Of a stretch of DNA of 6,230 bases, positions 1 to 5,401 are shown in pieces (the first letter of the stretch is position 1; each line of letters begins with the position of its first letter). A model generated the notes under the pieces. It ran no database searches. It was not told the DNA's origin and worked only from the letters and a program-made list of their open reading frames with translations. The stretch spans positions 1-6,230 of the forward strand of contig JBHIER010000211.1 in NCBI GenBank assembly GCA_046760705.1, written 5' to 3'. Made by a program: the position numbers and the translations under genes. This stretch comes from JBHIER01 sp046760705 [NCBI: bacterium] (GTDB lineage: Bacteria > JBHIER01 > G020348925).

Positions 1-18
1 GCAATGACAGGACACTAA
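1..18 (+). other. possible 3' end of an upstream gene
   Basis: Reading from base 1, the frame gives Ala-Met-Thr-Gly-His and then TAA at 16-18. This could be the tail of the preceding gene, which by bzd gene order would be a BzdO-like subunit. Frame 3 is also open from base 3 to a TGA at 81-83 that overlaps the next ATG, so the true end of the upstream gene cannot be decided here. Too short to identify. Confidence 0.25.
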
Positions 19-66
19 AAAATGTTTTTGCCAAAAAAGCAAAGATTCTATTCCCTAATAGTATAC

Positions 67-71
67 GGAGG
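67..71 (+). promoter_or_regulatory. ribosome binding site of the BzdP-like gene
   Basis: GGAGG lies 8 bases before the ATG at 80, a near-ideal Shine-Dalgarno spacing that fixes this start. No convincing promoter is visible in the 79 bases upstream, which fits a gene internal to an operon. Confidence 0.75.
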
Positions 72-79
72 AAATTCCT

Positions 80-856
80 ATGACTACGGCTGGAGTCGAC
101 TGCGGAGCAAAGAATACGAAGGTGGTTCTTTTGAAAGATGGTAAGGTTTTGGCCAGGAGTACGGTCCTGAGTGGTTTTGATCAGAAGGCCGCGGCAGAGC
201 AATCCTTTGCCGAGGCATTGCTGATTGCCGGTCTTTCGAAGGATGACGTCGTACACATCACCGCCACCGGTGCGGGGATGAGGGAGGTCCACTTCGCTCA
301 CGAGACGATGACCGAGGTCGGGGCTGACGCCAAGGGGACCAATTTCCTTTTTCCTTCGGCTAAGACGGTGATCGATGTCGGTGCTGAAGAGGGCCGGGCC
401 ATCAAATGCGATGGGAAGGGTAAAGTGATCGATTTTGCCGTCAACGAAAAGTGTGCCGCCGGGGCTGGATCCTTCACCGAGGCCATGGCCAGAGCTTTGG
501 AGATAGAAGTGGAGCAGATGGGGCCGCTCTCCTTGAATTCGCACAAGGCTGTGCCGATGAACGCCCAGTGCGCCGTCTTCGCTGAATCTGAGGTGGTCTC
601 GCTCATCCACGCCAAAACCCCGAAGGAGGATATTGCCAGGGCTGTTCACGATGCGATTGCCGACCGGATTTCGTCCATGGTCCGGCGGATCGGCATCGAA
701 AAGGATGTGGCCCTCATCGGCGGTGTGGCGCGAAATGTTGGGTTTGTAAGATCTCTTGAAGGCAATTTGCAGGTCACGTTTTCCATACCCGATGAACCCG
801 AATATGTGAGTGCCCTGGGCGCAGCGCTGGCCGCGGCGGAACACGGCGGAGAGTAG
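80..856 (+). CDS. bzdP: benzoyl-CoA reductase ATPase/activase subunit, BzdP-like (BadF/BadG/BcrA/BcrD family)
   Basis: This 258-residue protein belongs to the ASKHA-fold BadF/BadG/BcrA/BcrD ATPases, which couple ATP hydrolysis to electron delivery in class I benzoyl-CoA reductase and 2-hydroxyacyl-CoA dehydratases. Visible motifs are phosphate loop 1 (AGVDCGAKNTKVV, residues 4-16), the second phosphate region (VIDVGAEEG, 97-105), the cluster-ligand loops EKCAAGAG (C125) and QCAVFAESE (C164), and the adenosine-binding segment IGGVARN (213-219). One Cys pair from each partner would bridge a [4Fe-4S] cluster across the dimer. The second phosphate region has GAEE where the partner at 1270-2139 has the usual GGQD. 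Two divergent paralogues side by side argue for benzoyl-CoA reductase rather than the homodimeric dehydratase activator. The length fits the short bzd-type subunits; the P assignment rests on order before the Q-like gene and is less certain than the family. Confidence 0.85.
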   Translation: MTTAGVDCGAKNTKVVLLKDGKVLARSTVLSGFDQKAAAEQSFAEALLIAGLSKDDVVHITATGAGMREVHFAHETMTEVGADAKGTNFLFPSAKTVIDVGAEEGRAIKCDGKGKVIDFAVNEKCAAGAGSFTEAMARALEIEVEQMGPLSLNSHKAVPMNAQCAVFAESEVVSLIHAKTPKEDIARAVHDAIADRISSMVRRIGIEKDVALIGGVARNVGFVRSLEGNLQVTFSIPDEPEYVSALGAALAAAEHGGE

Positions 857-872
857 GATGGTGACCTCTTTC

Positions 873-926
873 TATAGTCTAGGGCCTATGCTCGTAAATC
901 TTACGCCCATAAAGGGCTACACTACA
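873..926. repeat. imperfect inverted repeat, GTAGTGTAG family, copy 1
   Basis: The left arm at 873-897 (a diverged copy reading TAGTCTAGGGCC) faces a right arm at 901-926 that ends in GGGCTACACTACA. The two arms can fold on each other around a short ATC loop. The right part, 904-926, is repeated exactly at 1182-1204. Within it GCCC and GGGC can form a mini-stem across five bases. Confidence 0.7.
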
Positions 927-979
927 ATTTAATCTAGAGATGAAAGATATGAGGAGTAAAGGTGTTTCGAAATTCTACT

Positions 980-1002
980 GTAGTGTAGGGCCTTGTGCCC
1001 GT
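980..1002 (+). repeat. 23-base repeat unit, GTAGTGTAG family, copy 2
   Basis: This unit begins GTAGTGTAGGGCC and ends TGCCCGT. It is repeated exactly, all 23 bases, at 1217-1239, and is an approximate reverse complement of the 904-926 and 1182-1204 units. GGGC and GCCC around CTTGT form a small internal stem. It sits just before the CGAAA-rich element. Confidence 0.75.
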
Positions 1003-1011
1003 ATAGTACCT

Positions 1012-1163
1012 CGAAATCCGAAGCACGAAATACGAAATGCGAAAAAAACCTAAAATTAAAAACCCAAATGTAGAAAACTATGTTTCGAATTTCGCTCATT
1101 TTATATTCGGATTTGTTTCGAGTTTCGATATTCGAATTTCGAGTTTATCTGATTTCGCATTTC
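1012..1163. repeat. CGAAA/TTTCG-rich inverted-repeat element
   Basis: About 150 bases in which the left side is full of CGAAA words and the right side of TTTCG words, so the arms are largely complementary. A perfect 11-base inverted pair is GAAATGCGAAA at 1034-1044 and TTTCGCATTTC at 1153-1163. From memory, similar low-complexity CGAA-rich interspersed elements occur in several uncultured anaerobe genomes; that cannot be tested here. There is no coding content. It is bracketed by GTAGTGTAG-family units, which may be nested insertion or coincidence. Confidence 0.65.
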
Positions 1164-1181
1164 TTGGAGCAGAGCAAACGT

Positions 1182-1239
1182 CGCCCATAAAGGGCTACAC
1201 TACATTTTCTGGGCCAGTAGTGTAGGGCCTTGTGCCCGT
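1182..1239. repeat. inverted repeat, GTAGTGTAG family, copies 3 and 4
   Basis: Two 22-23-base units face each other: 1182-1204 (identical to 904-926) and 1217-1239 (identical to 980-1002). The facing ends CTACACTAC (1195-1203) and GTAGTGTAG (1217-1225) give a perfect 9-bp stem with a 13-base loop, and the outer parts pair imperfectly. No T-run follows, so it is not a classical intrinsic terminator. It ends only 30 bases before the BzdQ-like start, so folding could affect mRNA stability or translation there. Confidence 0.75.
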
Positions 1240-1256
1240 GAATCTGGTGCTTGTAA

Positions 1257-1261
1257 AGGGG
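1257..1261 (+). promoter_or_regulatory. ribosome binding site deciding the BzdQ-like start
   Basis: AGGGG lies 8 bases before the ATG at 1270. The in-frame GTG at 1261 overlaps this site and is therefore a poor start, so the ATG at 1270 is preferred. Confidence 0.6.
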
Positions 1262-1269
1262 TGTACAAA

Positions 1270-2139
1270 ATGGCAGAGGAATACTGGCGATGGAAGGAGT
1301 ACAATTGGCACTCGCCTGAGATCGATTGGCGAACCTCGGAGCTGATTACGGCCGGGGTTGACGTGGGCTCGGTCAGTTCTCAGGCGGTGATTATGAGTGA
1401 CGGTCAACTTTTTGCGTACAGCAACATGCGCACCGGTTCGGACAGCCCGGACAGCGCCAGGAAAGCCATGGACTGGGCCATGGAGGGGACGGAGATGAAG
1501 TTGGAGAACGTGCAATATATCGTCGGTACAGGCTACGGGCGGGTGAATGTTCCTTTTGCGAAGCGGCCCATAACCGAGATTGCCTGTCATGCTCGCGGCG
1601 CAAACTGGATGTACGGGTCGAGCGTGCGGACGGTCCTCGACATGGGCGGCCAGGACTGCAAGGCCATCCACTGCGACGAACGGGGCAAGGTGACCAACTT
1701 CCTCATGAACGACAAATGTGCCGCCGGGACGGGCCGGGGGATGGAGGTTTTTGCCGACCTATTGGCTGTATCCATCGAGGAGGTGGGAGATCTCTCCTTC
1801 GACGTCGATGAGGAACCGGAACCGGTGAGCAGTACCTGCGTCGTCTTCGCCAAGTCTGAGGCGACAGGGTTGTTGCGCCAAGGCTGGCCGAAGAGCAAGG
1901 TACTGGCCGCTTACTGCTCGGCCATGGCCCATCGCGTCTTCACTCTCTTAGAGCGCATCGGTGTGGAGAAAGAGTTTGCCATTACCGGTGGCATCGCTAA
2001 GAACTCCGGGGTGGTCAAACGATTGGAGAAGGAGATCGGCTTTGAAGCCCTCAGACCGAAACACGATACCCAGATAGCTGGAGCCATCGGAGCAGCCCTG
2101 TTTGCTAAGGCATTGCTGGAGAAGGAGAGAAAAAAGTAG
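1270..2139 (+). CDS. bzdQ: benzoyl-CoA reductase ATPase/activase subunit, BzdQ-like
   Basis: This 289-residue protein is the second BadF/BadG/BcrA/BcrD-family ATPase and the likely heterodimer partner of the 80-856 product. An N-terminal extension of about 27 residues rich in Trp/Tyr (EEYWRWKEYNWH) precedes the ATPase core, and to my knowledge this and the total length fit the bzd-type Q subunit. Core motifs: phosphate loop 1 AGVDVGSVSSQAV (28-40), phosphate loop 2 VLDMGGQDCKAI (122-133), ligand loops NDKCAAGTG (C150) and TCVVFAKSE (C190), and adenosine segment ITGGIAKNSG (238-247). C150 and C190 should bind half of the intersubunit [4Fe-4S] cluster. All canonical ATPase motifs are intact, unlike the altered second loop of the partner. 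Starting at GTG 1261 would add only three residues. It is separated from its partner gene by 413 repeat-filled bases, and its stop codon abuts another repeat. Confidence 0.88.
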   Translation: MAEEYWRWKEYNWHSPEIDWRTSELITAGVDVGSVSSQAVIMSDGQLFAYSNMRTGSDSPDSARKAMDWAMEGTEMKLENVQYIVGTGYGRVNVPFAKRPITEIACHARGANWMYGSSVRTVLDMGGQDCKAIHCDERGKVTNFLMNDKCAAGTGRGMEVFADLLAVSIEEVGDLSFDVDEEPEPVSSTCVVFAKSEATGLLRQGWPKSKVLAAYCSAMAHRVFTLLERIGVEKEFAITGGIAKNSGVVKRLEKEIGFEALRPKHDTQIAGAIGAALFAKALLEKERKK

Positions 2140-2321
2140 CCACAGAGGCACAGAGATATAAATAGTTGAATCGTACATGAATTTCCATTTTTTATTTCTG
2201 TCATTCTGAGCTTGTCTCAGAATCTCGTAGACCCTGAAACGAGCCTATCCTGGCGACAGGCCAGGGTTCAGGGTGAGAGAAAAAAGGTATAAGTTCATAA
2301 ATTCTCCGTGTCTCTGTGGCT
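2138..2321. repeat. nested palindromic element with CCACAGAGG-type ends
   Basis: The left arm AGCCACAGAGGCACAGAGA (2138-2156) matches the reverse complement of the right arm (2303-2321) at 17 of 19 bases. Inside are a perfect 8-bp hairpin, ATTCTGAG/CTCAGAAT with loop CTTGT (2203-2223), and a compound stem (2231-2274). The left arm starts within the stop codon of the BzdQ-like gene and the right arm ends 19 bases before the ferredoxin ATG, so the element fills the whole intergenic space. It has no transposase and resembles a small non-autonomous interspersed repeat. Confidence 0.75.
2231..2274. repeat. compound hairpin inside the 2138-2321 element
   Basis: An outer 8-bp stem, ACCCTGAA (2231-2238) with TTCAGGGT (2267-2274), encloses an inner 6-bp stem, CCTGGC (2249-2254) with GCCAGG (2260-2265) and loop GACAG. 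An A-rich, not T-rich, stretch follows on the + strand, so it is not a standard terminator for the upstream gene, though it could slow transcription or protect mRNA ends. Confidence 0.6.
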
Positions 2322-2327
2322 CAACAA

Positions 2328-2334
2328 AGGAAGG
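2328..2334 (+). promoter_or_regulatory. ribosome binding site of the ferredoxin gene
   Basis: AGGAAGG lies 6 bases before the ATG at 2341. This selects ATG 2341 over the in-frame GTG at 2308, which lies inside the repeat arm and lacks such a site. Confidence 0.7.
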
Positions 2335-2340
2335 TTCTCT

Positions 2341-2628
2341 ATGTTAGCTAACTATGGGTACAAGGACGGGTCGGGGGAGTATTTTATCACGGTCGATACC
2401 GAAAGATGCGACGGCTGCGGTGACTGCGTCGAGGCTTGCCCGGCAGGCGTCTTGGAGGTGGTTGAGGATCTGTACGATCCCATCGAGGGCGGTATGATCG
2501 CCTCGGTCACCGAAGAGCATCGAAAAAAGATCAAGTATAGCTGTGGGCCGTGCAAACCGGTGAGCCAGCGGCTGGCCCTGCCCTGTGTGGCGGCCTGCAA
2601 ACCGGATGCCATTACCCATTCCTGGTAG
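2341..2628 (+). CDS. dicluster [4Fe-4S] ferredoxin-like protein
   Basis: A 95-residue cytoplasmic protein without signal peptide. The first site is a classical ferredoxin motif, C23-x2-C26-x2-C29-x3-C33-P (CDGCGDCVEACP). The second is stretched: C68-x2-C71, ten residues, then C82-x3-C86-K-P. Eight Cys suit two [4Fe-4S] clusters, although the second site departs from the usual CxxCxxCxxxCP. It stands in the place of the BzdM ferredoxin that feeds benzoyl-CoA reductase in the Azoarcus bzd cluster, but the sequence alone does not prove orthology. The natural inference is that it carries electrons from the oxidoreductase beginning 11 bases after its stop to the ATPase subunits upstream. It could instead be a small electron-transfer subunit permanently bound to that oxidoreductase. 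Confidence 0.82.
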   Translation: MLANYGYKDGSGEYFITVDTERCDGCGDCVEACPAGVLEVVEDLYDPIEGGMIASVTEEHRKKIKYSCGPCKPVSQRLALPCVAACKPDAITHSW

Positions 2629-2639
2629 ATCGGGCTGGG

Positions 2640-5171
2640 ATGGTTTCATTAGATATAAACGGAAATCAAATTCAAGCAGGGGATTGTGTCACAATCTTGG
2701 AGGCTGCATTATCGGCCCACGTCTACATCCCGCACCTCTGCTCCCATCCTGACCTGCCTCCGATGAAGAGCTTGACTCCTCTCGAGGTCGTCTATAGAGG
2801 TGATGAGGCCATTCGGGGGACTTGTCCCGACCCCCTGCCTGAAGGGAAGGAGGGATGTCGGCTCTGCCTGGTGGAGCTTGAGGGAAGAGACGGGCTCCAT
2901 CGAGCCTGCACCACCATCGCCGAGGACGGGATGGTGGTTCTGACCCACACCCCTGCTGTTCAGCAAGCCCGCCGGGATAATCTGGCCCTCATCATGGCCA
3001 AACACCCTCACGCCTGCCTCACCTGTGCTCAGAAGGAGGGGTGCAGCCTGACCCAGTGTTCGACCAATGTCCCTGAGAAGGAGCGATGCTGCCCGAAGTT
3101 CGGCAGTTGTGAGCTGCAAAAGGTGGGCGAATACATTGGGATTGAAGAGGAAACTCCAAGGTGGATCCCCACTCATTTACCCATCTTTGAAGACGAGCCG
3201 CTCTTCAAGCGGGACTACAACCTGTGCATTGGATGCACCCGCTGCGTGCGGGCCTGTCGGGACCTGCGTGGGGTTGATTCTTTGGGGTTTGTCTATCGGG
3301 ATGGGGAAGTCCTCGTCGGCTCGGTCGCTCCTTCCTTGAGAGAATCGGCCTGCAAGTTCTGCACAGCCTGCGTCGAGGTCTGTCCCACCGGGGCGTTGGT
3401 CGACAAAGATGTGATAGGGGCCGACCGAGAAATCGCTCTGGTGCCCTGTCTTCACCACTGCCCGGCCCGGATCGATGTGCCCCGATACGTCCGACTCATT
3501 GCGCAGGGCAGATTTGCCGAAGCGGCCGCCGTCGTTCGGGAGAAGGTACCATTTCCGGAGATTTTAGGGCACGTCTGCTTTCATCCCTGCGAGGAGGTCT
3601 GCCGCCGTGGCGAGGTGGATGAGCCCATTGCCATATGTGCTCTGAAACGCTTTGCCGCTGAGAACGACTCGGGACCGGGAAAGGGGAATCTCAAAGTTGC
3701 CCCCGCAACAGAGAAACGGGTGGCCATTATTGGATCAGGACCGGCTGGCCTCACTGCGGCCTATTATTTGGCCAGGCTGGGTCACTCGGTGACCGTTTTC
3801 GAAGCTCTGCCCGAGCCCGGGGGGATGATGCGGGTAGGCCTGCCCCCGTATCGGTTGCCTACCGAAGTGCTGAAAAGAGAGATCGACAAGATCATTGCGC
3901 TGGGCGTGGAGATCAAGACCGACTCGCCGGTTGGAGGCACGAAGTCCCTCGCAGACCTTCAGGTTGAAGGGTTTGGTGCCATTTTCGTGGCCACAGGCAC
4001 ACCCTTGAGCAAAAGGCTGAATATTGACGGGACCGATTTAAAGGGCGTTCTGTGGGGATTGGATTTCCTGCGAGATGTGAACCTCGGCAAGGAGGTCGTG
4101 GTCAAGGATCGAGTGGCCGTTATCGGCGGTGGCAACGTGGCCGTCGATGTGGCCTTGACTGCCCGCCGCCTGGGAGCAAAGGAGATTTGGTTGGCCTGCC
4201 TCGAGTGTGCGGAAGAGATGCCGGCCCACCCATGGGAGATTCAAAAAGCGGTGGACGAGGGCATCGTTCTTCATCCCACCTGGGGACCGAAACGTATCTT
4301 TGGAAGAGATGGGAACGTTGCAGGGATAGATTTGATCCGATGTACCTCCGTCTTCGACGACGAGGGGAAGTTCAATCCATCCTTTGATGAATCGAAGACG
4401 AAGAGGATTGAGACTGACATGGTGATCTTAGCCATTGGTCAGTCGTCGGATTGCTCCTTTTTGGAAGGGGCAGGGCTTGAAACCACCGAGAGTGGGGCCG
4501 TAAAGATTGACAGCGAGACTCTGGCCACAAATGTCCCGGGTGTTTTCGCAGGCGGTGATTGCGTCGACGGTCCGACCTCGGTCATTGAGGCCGTTGCCGC
4601 AGGTCGGAAGGCGGCTGTCTCCATTGACAGGTTTTTGGGCGGTCGAGGAGAGGTCGACGAAACATTGGTTCCTTTGGAGAAGCCGGAGCGGAAGCTCGGC
4701 CGGGACGAGGGATTTGGGGATCGGCCGCGAGTCAAGATGGCGTGTCTGCCCATTAGTGAGCGAATAAAGAGTTTTGCTGAAATCGAGCTGGGTTATGACC
4801 CGAAACAGGCTACAGAAGAGGCAAAGCGCTGCTTGCAGTGCGATCTGCGGTTGGAGATGACTCCGGTCATATTTCCACCAGAGGTCGAAAAATGGTTGGA
4901 ATTTACTCCAGAAATATTAAATTCTGTTCCGGAAGTGGAAGGAGTCTTTCAACTGCTCGACGAAGGTAAAGAAGTATTGCAGATAACCGGGACGATGAAC
5001 CTGCGCCAGGGGTTGGAAGAGGCGCTGCACCAAAGCGAGAAAGCCAAGTATTTTCTCTTTGAAGAGAATCCTATGTATACCAAGCGGGAGAGTGAGCTCA
5101 TTCAGCAATACCTGAAAGACCATGGCCGCATGCCCGGCGAGAGATTGAACGAACTGGATGATCTGTTTTGA
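2640..5171 (+). CDS. multi-cluster FAD-dependent NAD(P)H oxidoreductase, NuoG-like/GltD-like fusion (BzdV-like role)
   Basis: This 843-residue protein fuses an iron-sulfur electron wire to a GltD-type flavoprotein. In order: a NuoG-like [2Fe-2S] domain (C34, C73, C76, C90); a His-Cys [4Fe-4S] segment (H122, C126, C129, and C157 in CELQ); two ferredoxin-type clusters (C196/199/202/206 and C238/241/244/248); a GltD/dihydropyrimidine dehydrogenase-type cluster domain (C270, C274, C313, C317, C321); an FAD Rossmann fold (GSGPAG, 365-370); an NAD(P)H fold (GGGNVAVD, 496-503); the closing FAD motif AGGD (637-640); a CLQC pair (731-734); and a roughly 100-residue tail ending LDDLF. It likely moves electrons from NAD(P)H to the adjacent ferredoxin, as proposed for BzdV in Azoarcus; the direction is inferred. 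ATG 2640 is chosen because upstream codons overlap the ferredoxin gene; its Shine-Dalgarno is weak, so coupling to the ferredoxin 11 bases earlier is likely. No membrane segments. It could also serve another ferredoxin-dependent enzyme. Confidence 0.85.
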   Translation: MVSLDINGNQIQAGDCVTILEAALSAHVYIPHLCSHPDLPPMKSLTPLEVVYRGDEAIRGTCPDPLPEGKEGCRLCLVELEGRDGLHRACTTIAEDGMVVLTHTPAVQQARRDNLALIMAKHPHACLTCAQKEGCSLTQCSTNVPEKERCCPKFGSCELQKVGEYIGIEEETPRWIPTHLPIFEDEPLFKRDYNLCIGCTRCVRACRDLRGVDSLGFVYRDGEVLVGSVAPSLRESACKFCTACVEVCPTGALVDKDVIGADREIALVPCLHHCPARIDVPRYVRLIAQGRFAEAAAVVREKVPFPEILGHVCFHPCEEVCRRGEVDEPIAICALKRFAAENDSGPGKGNLKVAPATEKRVAIIGSGPAGLTAAYYLARLGHSVTVFEALPEPGGMMRVGLPPYRLPTEVLKREIDKIIALGVEIKTDSPVGGTKSLADLQVEGFGAIFVATGTPLSKRLNIDGTDLKGVLWGLDFLRDVNLGKEVVVKDRVAVIGGGNVAVDVALTARRLGAKEIWLACLECAEEMPAHPWEIQKAVDEGIVLHPTWGPKRIFGRDGNVAGIDLIRCTSVFDDEGKFNPSFDESKTKRIETDMVILAIGQSSDCSFLEGAGLETTESGAVKIDSETLATNVPGVFAGGDCVDGPTSVIEAVAAGRKAAVSIDRFLGGRGEVDETLVPLEKPERKLGRDEGFGDRPRVKMACLPISERIKSFAEIELGYDPKQATEEAKRCLQCDLRLEMTPVIFPPEVEKWLEFTPEILNSVPEVEGVFQLLDEGKEVLQITGTMNLRQGLEEALHQSEKAKYFLFEENPMYTKRESELIQQYLKDHGRMPGERLNELDDLF

Positions 5172-5172
5172 C

Positions 5173-5177
5173 AGGAG
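5173..5177 (+). promoter_or_regulatory. ribosome binding site of the 69-residue gene
   Basis: AGGAG lies 11 bases before the ATG at 5189, a slightly long but workable spacing. It starts 2 bases after the stop of the oxidoreductase, which points to cotranscription. Confidence 0.55.
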
Positions 5178-5188
5178 AAAAATTTTAA

Positions 5189-5398
5189 ATGGCAAAGATT
5201 GCAAAGGAAGACATAATCATTCGAGTCATTAGACTTAAGGATTACGATTGCATCGTTGAGATTGATGCCCGAATCACGGGTAAAAGACGCATGAACTATT
5301 ATCGCCGAAAATTAGACCTGGCCCTTGACGATGAGCAGCAGATCGTCACCTCTCTTGGCCACAAAATTGCACAAAAAGACACAAAAAAGAAAGAGTAA
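5189..5398 (+). CDS. small basic protein of unknown function, 69 residues
   Basis: I do not recognise this family. The N-terminal part (MAKIAKEDIIIRVIRLKDYD) alternates hydrophobic and charged residues as in a beta strand. The middle holds a basic patch (ITGKRRMNYYRRK, 29-41), and the acidic DDEQQ (47-51) follows. There is one Cys (C21) and no metal motif, signal peptide or membrane helix. It starts 17 bases after the oxidoreductase stop, so it probably shares its transcript. From about residue 57 onward (GHKIAQKDTKKKE) the coding sequence is a CCACAAAA-type repeat arm (5357-5389), so the lysine-rich tail is probably a late addition to a roughly 56-residue core. The basic patch could bind nucleic acid or an acidic partner, but nothing shows this. 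Confidence 0.6.
   Translation: MAKIAKEDIIIRVIRLKDYDCIVEIDARITGKRRMNYYRRKLDLALDDEQQIVTSLGHKIAQKDTKKKE
5357..5389 (+). repeat. CCACAAAA-type repeat arm inside a coding sequence
   Basis: GGCCACAAAATTGCACAAAA and the bases after it closely match the arm at 6158-6187, with CACAAA words at the same spacing. It lies in frame at the 3' end of the 69-residue gene and encodes its Lys-rich tail. No matching right arm or inner hairpin follows, so it is a solo or decayed arm. Confidence 0.6.
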
Positions 5399-5401
5399 TT
5401 T

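Larger units (their letters stand above)
857..1269 (+). other. 413-base gene-free spacer filled with repeats
   Basis: No credible gene lies here on either strand. The spacer holds several copies of a 23-base GTAGTGTAG-type unit in both orientations, plus an AT-rich element built of CGAAA/TTTCG words. The only open frame of note, 1037-1225, is encoded by the repeat itself and has no ribosome binding site. I see no clear promoter or T-tract terminator. The spacer separates two subunits expected to be made in equal amounts. Confidence 0.75.

Noticed and set aside
3-83. Upstream gene ending in a 4-base ATGA overlap with the BzdP-like gene
   Set aside because: Frame 3 is open, but the sequence is short and AT-rich and the predicted peptide is not recognisable; the frame-1 stop at 16-18 is equally possible.
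1037-1225. 62-codon + strand open frame in the repeat spacer
   Set aside because: It is encoded by the CGAAA element and GTAGTGTAG repeats, has no ribosome binding site and has a low-complexity product.
1182-1239. Intrinsic terminator between the two ATPase genes
   Set aside because: The hairpin is real, but no T-run follows it on either side and the genes should be coexpressed.
1195-1671. 158-codon - strand open frame opposite the BzdQ-like gene
   Set aside because: A shadow of a well-supported + strand gene with clear motifs; its product shows no recognisable domain.
2308-2340. GTG start adding 11 residues to the ferredoxin
   Set aside because: The GTG lies in a repeat arm without a ribosome binding site, whereas ATG 2341 has AGGAAGG at good spacing.
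2550-2639. N-terminal extension of the oxidoreductase into the ferredoxin gene
   Set aside because: These 30 codons overlap the conserved ferredoxin C-terminus in another frame, and the [2Fe-2S] domain begins naturally at ATG 2640.
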